NCBI GenBank assembly: GCA_022494885.1
Contig: JAGVSM010000443.1
Location: forward strand, 1 to 64,000
Direction of reading: 5' to 3'
From: Micrasema longulum
Lineage: Eukaryota; Arthropoda; Insecta; Trichoptera; Brachycentridae
Length of the DNA stretch: 64,000 bases
Below the pieces are notes generated by a model that was given only the letters and a program-made list of their open reading frames with translations, was not told the DNA's origin and searched no databases. A program made the translations under genes and the position numbers. Positions 57,901 to 64,000 of this stretch are shown here, in pieces (position 1 is the first letter of the stretch; each line of letters opens with the position of its first letter).

Positions 57901-60900
57901 CCATAACATCGTAAGAACGAATATAAACTTTTAATAACATTACGAATATGCCTCAGTGGTCTGTTCTCCATTCTATGTCAATCGCATAAATCACATTGAA
58001 TCAGTCCAACATCGCTTGCTTCGAAAAATAGCGTGGATGCTTGGACTAGAGAGAGATAATTATTCTTATGCTGAAATAGAGTCAATGTTAAATATTTCTA
58101 GTCTACAAAAACGTAGAACTAATATTGACTCCATATATATGTTCGGCATACTAAATGGTATAATCGATGTTCCATCATTACTGGGACAAGTAAAATTCAA
58201 TATTCCGACTCGTAGATTGAGAAACAATGAAGTACTGTTCATCGATCAGCATAGAACAAACTATGGCCTAAATTCTCCAATGACCGCCTTTGTCGTATTG
58301 TTAACTCAAGACAAGATCTGGACTTTTTTGGTTTAAGTTTACAGCGATTTAAACGAGCACTAAATAAATAGTCCAGATCTTGTCTCGATGTCCCTTACGA
58401 TTGTCAATGCTTCTTTCTTTTTTTTTTTAAATGTTTTAAACTATTCTTTTATTGTAATATTTAAACCTTATAAATTGTATACATGGACAATGTCCGTTAA
58501 TAAAAAAAAAAAAAAAAAAATAAATTACAATTTTTTTATCAAAATTTCTCAATAACATATTTTTTCAAATTAATTTGAAATATTTCGATTTTTTCTATCT
58601 CCTTTATTTCTTTATTAATATGCCCGCCCCCCTTATGTGTATATAAAATGTATATGTATATAAAGTGTTGTAATAATAAACAAATATTGAAAATATAGTA
58701 TTTTTAAAAAGTGTACACAAATAAAATCCTTAACTTGTAAAAAATTTCAGTATTGAAAGCAAACATGAGGTCACAATTTTAGGTGGCCTCAATGAGTTTT
58801 GTGTCAAGTTCTTCGGACCTCGGGGAAGTAAGTATTAAAAAATATATTTATTATTAATTATTCGTAAATAGCCAGTGGGTTCTTACAGTAAATTTAAATG
58901 TCCACAAAGTATATATAGCAACATTAATAGTATTGTGCTGGCCCTCATGTATGGAATTCTAAAAACAAGGATGAAAGTAATTAATTAATTATGTATAACT
59001 TAAATAGCGCCATTTTCGTAATAAAATACCTCAAGGGCGCTTTACATGGTGATTCTATTGTTAAGTTAATTTAATTGAAGCTTTTAAATTTGTAATTTAA
59101 TTAAAATAATTTATTTTGTTGTCACGTGCTACGGATTTATTCAAATGATTTAGAGAACAAGTGGGTTTTAAGTTTTTTCCAAAACATCACTTCACTTTCA
59201 CAGCCTCGCACCTATGCTGGGAGAGCATTCCATGCCATAGGGCCTGTGACCGCAAATGCGCGTTCCCCAAATTTAGTGCGCTGTTTGCGTAGAGGTATAA
59301 TAACTTTTCCTCTCGCCGTAGACGTAGCTGATCTAAGCGTTATACGTCTGTCAGCTAGTTCATTTGAAATGCATAGTTCCCTTAGATATTCCGGAGCAGA
59401 GTTGTGCAGTGACTTATACATAAGCCAACAGAGTTTGTATTCGACCCCCTGTGGAAAACGTAGCTAGTGTAATTCCCCTAAAAGTAGTGGAGTGATATGA
59501 CTGAACTTAGAGATTCTGAAAATAAGTCTCGCTGCGGCATTCAATACAGATTGTAGGCGAGTCATTTTGTTCATTGGTAGACCTGCATAGATACCATTAC
59601 AATAATCGACTCTAGACACTACAAACGCATTTATTAATTGACGGGCGGCATCAACCGGCAAATTTTTGCATATGCATTTAATTAAAGTAGACTGAATGTT
59701 GTCAAAATGTGGTTTCCGCGTGGTCAAACTATGTAAATGTCGAGATCCGTGCATCGTGTAAGACCGGGACAGAATCAAGAGAGGAGTTCTGTGTTGGCTT
59801 GGACACGTGGAGCGAATGGACGGCAAAAGAACGGCTAATAAGATTTACTATGCGAATGTTAATGGATGCAGAAAACGAGGAAAACCCGAAAAATACGTGA
59901 TTTGACCAAATCCAGCCAATAATTTGGATTGGCGCATGTGCATAAGATGTATGAATGTAGAATAAGCGAGGTTTGTACGCAAAGACATACTAAAGTGGCG
60001 TGCTATTCTCTGCCTACCCCTGCGGAGAATCGGCGTGACAGTTTGTTTGTCTTCTTTTGCAATATTATAATCATAAATTTGATTACATTAAGCAAATTAT
60101 TCTATCAAATCCCAAAAGGAACACTCCCACACTACCAGAAGTCAAACTAGAGGATGGGTCATGGGGTCTACCGCAAACTCTGAATTCGGGCAAAGAAAAT
60201 TTCAGGTTTCTGGGCCCCAAAATATTCAATATGTTACCTGAACATTGCAAAACCATGACCTGGATTCGATTTGATACATTTGTAAAAAATTGGTTACTTC
60301 GTTTAGGTCGAGAAAAATCGGAAAATTTACTCAAAAACGTTCTTAAATAATAAATGGTATAAATTAATATTGTATAACTGTACAGCAGGTAGTAATATTA
60401 TTAACATATTACAACAGAGATGAAGAACATTTAAGAGAAGGTAATATAGAAGTCCAGGCATCTACAGGGCTTATGACCTGTCAATGGCTGGTAACATTCA
60501 CCATTATGCCTATATTTGAACATCTATATTCCTTCAATTCTTTCATCTGTTGATGTTTGTGAAGTTAAAGAGCTGAAACCTTTATTTATGCGGGTGAGAT
60601 TCATCTGATTGAATTATTTCACCTACATACTAGGCAACGCCTGAAAATATTATTTTTTCAATTTCTATACTTCTTCATGGACCAGTTAATTACTGTTGTA
60701 AATACTGTTGATAAATTCATTCATCGGTTAGGACAGCTTATTTTATTGCAGCAGGAGGTGTGGAGTAAATCTAATTAATAATATTGTTTTATATAATATA
60801 CATTAACGACATAATACACAGTGACATAATGGGAAAAAAACAATCTATGCGGACGACTTAGGAATTTTATATGAAAACAAAAATGACATTGAAACCACTA

Positions 60901-63113
60901 AAACCATCAACAATGACGTGCAAAAACTATTAGAATGGACAAACAAAAACTTCTTAACACTAAATGCCAAGAAATGCAATATAATACATTTCGAAACACA
61001 AAAGAAGAACCATAACATGAACATAAAAATAAACAACTAAACTCTTAAAGAACTAGAACATGTGACTTACCTAGGACTTACAATGGACAGACAATTAAAA
61101 TGGACAAAACACATAGACGGACTCACTAAAGTAATGGCAGCACTACATAGCCTCTTCTACAAAATTAAAGATTTTATATCAAGAAAAGAAAAAATTATGA
61201 TGTACGAAGCCTATGTCAAAAGTAAATTGAGTTACATGATTGCCTTCTGGGGAACTGGTAACAAGACAGACATAACAAGAATACAAAGACAACAAAATAA
61301 AAATTTTAAACTAACATACGACCTACCCTACCTGACTTCTACGACTGAACTGTACAAAAAAACACACCAGTTTGACATAAACTACTTGACTAAAATTGAG
61401 ACCTTAAAAATTGTGCACAAAATAACACTGGGAAACATACAAGACGACGACATAATATTAGTCAAAAATGCTGACATACACAAATATAACACCAGACAAC
61501 AACATCACTATCATATTGAAAAAGCAAAGACAAACACAGGACAGTCAAAAATACTACATAATGGACTTAAACACTACAACGACCTACCTTACTACTTGAA
61601 AACTTTTAATGGAGACAAATTTAAAATCAATCTGAAAAAGCACATGATGACTGAACTAACTAGACTAGACGAGACATAAAATGACTAGACAATATTAAAT
61701 TTCTAATGTAACCCTAACGGGTTTTTTAAAATTGTAAATAAATAAAAAAAAAAAAAAACATCTCTGCGTGGTTATTTGCATATCCGTATAGTATGAACCA
61801 AATAAAACTCTGTCTCTTTTGCTAGAATAAATTATCTACAGTCTTTCAACATACTGGTTTTTTAACTAAATGTATGCTAATAATTATTTATTGCACGTTC
61901 ATGGTCATAAATTTAAAAACATTTCTACGATTATTATTGCCGTTTAAAAATGATTTTATTAATTAATATTTCAACAAATATTATTAAATATTTGCGTATA
62001 ATCACTTACCGACTTTTCTATGTCTACCGGTTTCGAGACGTACCCGTCTCTTCGTCAGGACACTAATTGAACTAACATGCAAAACCCACTATACACAAAA
62101 ATAAACAACCAACATGCCATGCATTTTAATAGGCATCCCTTACATGCACTGATTAGGTTATGAAAATATTTTATGTTGTGGGAGAAATAGTTGAAAAAAA
62201 GAGGAAGGGGATGAAGGGAGGGGCGTGAGTTTAATAGGTATAGGGTAACCATTACTGTTCCGGACGCATTATTTTTTCAACATCTCCGAGATTTGCACTG
62301 GTTAAAAAGCTCAGAGAGAATAAAATACAAGCTTTGCTGGACAGTATTCAAATCCCTTCATGAAATGGCTCCGGGATACCTATCGGACCTTTGTATTAGG
62401 GAAAATACATGTCAAAGATAATCTACTCTTAGGTCAGCATTTGATTCAGGCAGAGGAAAAATTGTCGAAATCCAACGTTCCCCAAACACTAGTTTGGAGA
62501 TCGTGCTTTTGCTGTTGCCGGCCTCTCTGCCTGGAACCGATTGCCTTCAAACTTACGAATCATCTACAGTCCCAGTATTCTTAAGTTTATCATACCCCCA
62601 ATTTTAAATCAGAAAGTATAAAATGTAACTTTAGCTTAGTTAGAATATAAGTTAATATATACAATTGTAAAGCGCCCATGAGGTGATTTTTTTTAAAAAT
62701 GGCGCTGTATTAATCAGCCAAATATTATTATTAAGTAGACTTCTTAAAGAATAATTTTATGCCACTTTGAATGGCATATTGAACTCAAAACTGTCATTTT
62801 TAGAATTATTGACTTTTGCCTGAACGGCGACAATATTATGTTTTTATGATATGTAGACTTGTGCGATATCATAGCCACACAAGAGTTAATTGCATGGCAA
62901 CATTTGTATGAAATGTATGTAAAAAATGTTTGTACTGTTTTGTAGCGCCTTACGAGGGCGGAGTGTGGAAGGTGCGAGTACACCTGCCGGAGCACTACCC
63001 CTTCAAGTCACCGTCCATAGGGTTCATGAACAAGGTGTACCACCCCAACATCGACGAGGTCTCGGGGACCGTGTGTCTCGACGTCATTAACCAAGCATGG
63101 ACTGCTCTCTACG
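51848..63113 (+). CDS. UBE2H: E2 ubiquitin-conjugating enzyme, UBE2H type (exons 1-3, 3' end outside window)
   Basis: UBE2H-type E2 enzymes take ubiquitin from E1 on an active-site Cys and pass it on with E3 ligases (the CTLH/GID type in animals and yeast). Exons are 51848-51900, 58751-58827 and 62946-63113. They join in frame to 99 codons plus one base. Residues are '[18 protein letters not shown]' (1-18), '[16 protein letters not shown]' (19-34), 'GGVWKVRV' (48-55), '[18 protein letters not shown]' with the HPN motif at 76-78, and '[11 protein letters not shown]' with the catalytic Cys87. The family is about 180 aa, so the C-terminal half is missing at the right edge. Intron 1 (6.85 kb) is U12-type. 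Two partial copies of exon 3 follow. Confidence 0.95.
52490..53050. other. UBE2H intron 1, nothing recognised
   Basis: No repeat or coding motif was seen. Confidence 0.35.
53060..53560 (-). mobile_element. Tc1-like transposase C-terminal fragment
   Basis: The minus-strand open stretch 53368-53171 reads '[20 protein letters not shown]' then '[16 protein letters not shown]'. This is the Tc1-family signature at the last catalytic residue (WPxxSPDLNPIENLW). Upstream, in a second frame, is '[10 protein letters not shown]'. The N-terminus and one end are missing. Confidence 0.75.
54250..54945 (+). mobile_element. LINE RT C-terminal half, open frame of 198 codons
   Basis: The uninterrupted frame 54254-54850 has '[16 protein letters not shown]', '[19 protein letters not shown]', '[19 protein letters not shown]', 'LKTRRNVYL', '[15 protein letters not shown]' and '[13 protein letters not shown]'. 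It is the thumb and C-terminal region of a Jockey/R1-like RT. The catalytic region is lost by 5' truncation. The same family is at 48590-49460. Confidence 0.75.
55130..55780. other. UBE2H intron 1, unrecognised, with direct repeat
   Basis: 'tttaaggataatttatt' at 55348 and 'tttaaagataataaaaac' at 55578 with similar surroundings ('tataatgtcaca') suggest a diverged duplication of about 230 bp. Confidence 0.35.
55790..56340 (+). mobile_element. L2-like LINE RT fragment
   Basis: 55829-56086 reads '[20 protein letters not shown]', 'TELLL', '[14 protein letters not shown]'. 56135-56335 reads '[20 protein letters not shown]', '[12 protein letters not shown]', '[13 protein letters not shown]'. This is an L2/CR1-group RT from just after the catalytic motif, with one frame break. 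Confidence 0.75.
56337..56372 (-). mobile_element. tRNA-like SINE head fragment
   Basis: 'gtcttgaccactacaccaca' followed by 'gaggccg' resembles the 5' end of SINE-A in reverse orientation. It is only a stub. Confidence 0.35.
56448..56712 (-). mobile_element. SINE-A, nearly full length
   Basis: It has a CATCATCAT start, body 'ctcatggtgcatagggcact' and tRNA-like head at 56640-56711 ('gggaatcgaacccaagac', 'catggtaggcaaatgcactg'). Confidence 0.75.
57000..57330 (+). mobile_element. Probable LINE-related fragment
   Basis: 'ctgctcgattgtggaataat' and 'ctacccactaatatcagaga' would encode '[12 protein letters not shown]'-like residues, a common LINE RT C-terminal motif. 'ttcccctcctctcttcatag' recurs at 6915-6940. 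Confidence 0.4.
57930..58525 (+). mobile_element. CR1/Jockey-like LINE RT C-terminal fragment with A tail
   Basis: The open stretch 57956-58336 reads '[20 protein letters not shown]', '[13 protein letters not shown]', '[20 protein letters not shown]', '[20 protein letters not shown]', 'RTNYGLNSP'. After a frameshift comes the end of the protein. About 18 A at 58505-58522 mark the 3' end. Confidence 0.75.
58726..58735 (+). other. U12-type branch site of UBE2H intron 1
   Basis: ATCCTTAACT matches the U12 branch consensus (TTCCTTRAYY) at nearly every position. The likely branch A is 17-18 nt before the acceptor AG at 58749-58750. There is no polypyrimidine tract between them, as is usual for U12 introns. 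Confidence 0.85.
58751..58827 (+). CDS. UBE2H: UBE2H exon 2
   Basis: The acceptor is ATTTCAG. The exon completes L18 and codes to G43 plus one base ('[20 protein letters not shown]', 'FGPRG'). The donor is A|GTAAGT at 58828. Confidence 0.94.
58975..59830 (-). mobile_element. L2-like LINE RT C-terminal part with GGCGC-hairpin 3' tail
   Basis: 59826-59464 (minus) gives '[20 protein letters not shown]', '[13 protein letters not shown]', 'FSHITPLL'. 59421-59212 gives '[18 protein letters not shown]', then '[18 protein letters not shown]'. Frameshifts separate the parts. The 3' end is a short hairpin, 'tagcgccattttcgtaa' / 'acctcaagggcgct' on the + strand (59005-59040). Confidence 0.8.
59715..60060 (+). 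mobile_element. RTE-like LINE RT C-terminal fragment
   Basis: Frames give '[13 protein letters not shown]' / '[15 protein letters not shown]'-like residues. The 3' flank 'gtatgaatgtagaataagcg' ends with 'ctacccctgcggagaatcgg', shared with 2040-2140 and 48310-48415. Confidence 0.6.
60057..60360 (+). mobile_element. LINE C-terminal fragment
   Basis: 97 open codons: '[20 protein letters not shown]', '[20 protein letters not shown]', '[17 protein letters not shown]'. A decayed inverted copy is at 9370-9640. Confidence 0.6.
60425..60690 (-). repeat. Dispersed repeat R1, inverted long copy
   Basis: Reverse complement of 1-290 from 'cctacatactaggcaacgcc' to 'gcttatgacctgtcaatggc', with a deletion of the central GTGTAAAG region. 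Confidence 0.7.
60795..61760 (+). mobile_element. LINE with reverse-transcriptase YADD box, one in-frame stop
   Basis: The frame reads '[13 protein letters not shown]', then '[14 protein letters not shown]' (catalytic YADD at 60846-60857), '[20 protein letters not shown]', a TAA at 61038-61040, then 205 open codons (61062-61679) with '[14 protein letters not shown]', '[19 protein letters not shown]', '[10 protein letters not shown]', '[13 protein letters not shown]'. The tail is 'aataaataaaaaaaaaaaa' near 61735-61758. It is 5'-truncated before the RT fingers and is the youngest-looking LINE here. Confidence 0.85.
62000..62065 (-). mobile_element. Penelope-like terminal fragment
   Basis: 'ccggtttcgagacgtacccg' with 'ctcttcgtcaggacac' is a typical short block of Penelope-like ends. 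It is related to 22660-22690. Confidence 0.4.
62265..62740 (+). mobile_element. L2-like LINE C-terminus with GGCGC-hairpin and (ATT)n tail
   Basis: Frames give '[20 protein letters not shown]', '[20 protein letters not shown]' and later '[19 protein letters not shown]'-like out-of-frame remnants. The 3' end has 'aagcgcccatgaggtgattt' and 'aaaaatggcgctgtatta', then (ATT)n. The same tail is found on the Tom40 exon 5 repeat. Confidence 0.7.
62946..63113 (+). CDS. UBE2H: UBE2H exon 3
   Basis: The acceptor is TTTTGTAG. The exon completes T44 and codes to Y99 plus one base ('[20 protein letters not shown]', '[17 protein letters not shown]', '[17 protein letters not shown]'). The donor is G|GTACGT at 63114. 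It contains the HPN box and catalytic Cys87. Confidence 0.95.
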
Positions 63114-63148
63114 GTACGTAGCCTAACCTAACCTAACCTACCTTACAG

Positions 63149-63271
63149 GGCACTATCCTTTCAACTCACCGTCCATCGGGTTCATGAACGAGGTGTACCA
63201 CTCCAACATCGGCGAGGTCGCGGAGACCGTGTGTCTCGATGTCATTAACCAACCATGGACTGCTCTCTACA
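63149..63271 (+). pseudogene. Tandem duplicate of UBE2H exon 3 (copy 2), open frame
   Basis: About 85% identical to 62991-63113 by eye. It is preceded by an acceptor-like 'ccttacag' and followed by a donor-like A|GTATGT at 63272. At 123 nt (41 codons) it enters and leaves in the same phase as exon 3. The frame is open: '[19 protein letters not shown]', then '[14 protein letters not shown]'. HPN has become HSN, while the Cys codon is kept. It could be an alternative exon or a fossil. Confidence 0.7.
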
Positions 63272-63296
63272 GTATGTTGCCGAACCTACCTTAAAG

Positions 63297-63366
63297 AGCA
63301 CCATCTCTTCAAGTCACCATCCACTGGGTTCGTGAACCAGGTATACCACCCCAGCACCGACAAAAT
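63297..63366 (+). pseudogene. Second partial duplicate of UBE2H exon 3 (copy 3)
   Basis: 'agcaccatctcttcaagtca' to 'ggtataccaccccagcaccg' matches 62991-63056, then similarity stops before the Cys region. It is preceded by 'ccttaaag' in the place of the acceptor of copy 2. Confidence 0.75.
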
Positions 63367-63369
63367 CTT

Positions 63370-63755
63370 TTCGTTAAAAAAAAGACCGTGATCTCCACTA
63401 TTGATTATAATAATAAAAATACTTTATAGTTTTATTCCACTTTCATTTATAATTATTTTATAATTTTTTTACCAGTGACCTGGTTTCGTCGTGACCGACA
63501 TCGTCAGACTGGTGGGAGCTAAACAAATTTCTATGTTATATACAAGTGCAAGCAAGGGTTGTAAATCATGATTTTATATAATTATGTAAATTAAAGAATT
63601 TAAATTAAAATCATTTAAGTATAAGGTAATAAAAATTATAAAAATTGATTTGAAATGGGTTATAGTACTATTGACAACTAACTGCCAAGGTTTCAGAGCA
63701 TAAATTGCAGTATTTTGTACATTTTTAACTCAAAGATTTATTTCGCAAAAATAAC
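63370..63755. other. UBE2H intron 3, nothing recognised beyond a short Penelope-like tag
   Basis: 'ctggtttcgtcgtgaccgac' and 'atcgtcagactggt' at 63480-63515 resemble the short blocks of Penelope-like ends. Confidence 0.3.
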
Positions 63756-63759
63756 ACCA

Positions 63760-63820
63760 GCGATGTTTAAACATAGGCAGAACAGTGAATATTGCACAGT
63801 AGAGTGGCCACTTAACCGTT
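63760..63820 (+). repeat. Dispersed repeat R1, short copy
   Basis: 'cataggcagaacagtgaata' then 'agagtggccacttaacc', a diverged R1 core. Confidence 0.45.
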
Positions 63821-63884
63821 TTAGTGCTACGCTTATTTTGCAAGAATGTTTGTAATTTGCTACGGTGTTTTTGTGTTATTAGTG

Positions 63885-64000
63885 AATCGGGTTGTGGTCC
63901 CGTGGCTAGTGTCTCGGACTCTCGGACCAAAGGTCCGTGGTTCGAATCCTACCTTACCCCAACTTGATTCCCATTTTCTAATAGTGAGTTATTTACAACT
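63885..64000 (+). mobile_element. SINE-B, cut by window edge
   Basis: 'gggttgtggtcccgtggcta' (A-box region), 'gtggttcgaatcctac' (B-box) and 'tagtgagttatttacaact' are the head and first half of the body. The copy continues past 64000. Confidence 0.75.

Noticed and set aside
63122..63142. (CCTAA)n-like run resembling the insect telomeric repeat
   Set aside because: Only about three to four units. It sits between exon 3 and its duplicate, so it is more likely intronic sequence or slippage than telomeric DNA.

Overview
The window is eukaryotic nuclear DNA, most likely from an insect. It is AT-rich and intron-rich, crowded with decayed transposable elements, and carries coding exons that are often strikingly GC-rich. 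Three conserved protein-coding genes could be assembled exon by exon. (1) Tom40, the mitochondrial outer-membrane import channel, lies on the + strand in seven exons (13060-19928, 316 aa). (2) Crk, an SH2-SH3-SH3 adaptor, lies on the - strand in six exons (49804 down to 38419, 281 aa). (3) A UBE2H-type E2 ubiquitin-conjugating enzyme lies on the + strand; its first three exons are at 51848, 58751 and 62946 and the rest is past the right edge. The order of insect is not decidable from the sequence. The insect assignment rests on protein resemblance to insect Crk and Tom40 and on the transposon mix (mariner, Tc1, CR1/Jockey-like, L2-like and RTE-like LINEs, Penelope-type ends, tRNA-derived SINEs).

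Layout. 1-12.8 kb is a graveyard of LINE pieces, foldback MITEs and SINEs, with one CpG-rich patch at 11.65-11.92 kb. 13.06-19.93 kb is Tom40. 20-38.2 kb is a gene-poor gap between the convergent Tom40 and Crk 3' ends, holding two mariner-type remnants, SINEs and foldback elements. 38.4-49.8 kb is Crk. 49.8-51.85 kb is the head-to-head Crk/UBE2H promoter interval. 51.85 kb to the end is UBE2H, with introns full of LINE fragments.

The genes are unrelated in function: mitochondrial protein import, phosphotyrosine signalling and ubiquitination. Crk and UBE2H share an upstream interval and could be co-regulated.

The most unusual pattern is local tandem duplication at coding edges in all three genes. 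Tom40 has an 18-21 bp minisatellite that starts in its last codons and stop. Crk has a 45 bp minisatellite that starts in its last codons and stop. Tom40 exon 2 has an upstream 54 bp copy of its acceptor plus 12 codons, with the acceptor destroyed. UBE2H exon 3 is followed by two partial copies, the first of which keeps an open frame, compatible splice phases and the active-site Cys. Also notable are a U12-type intron in UBE2H with textbook donor and branch site, and a ~650 bp inverted duplication that brackets Tom40 exon 5.
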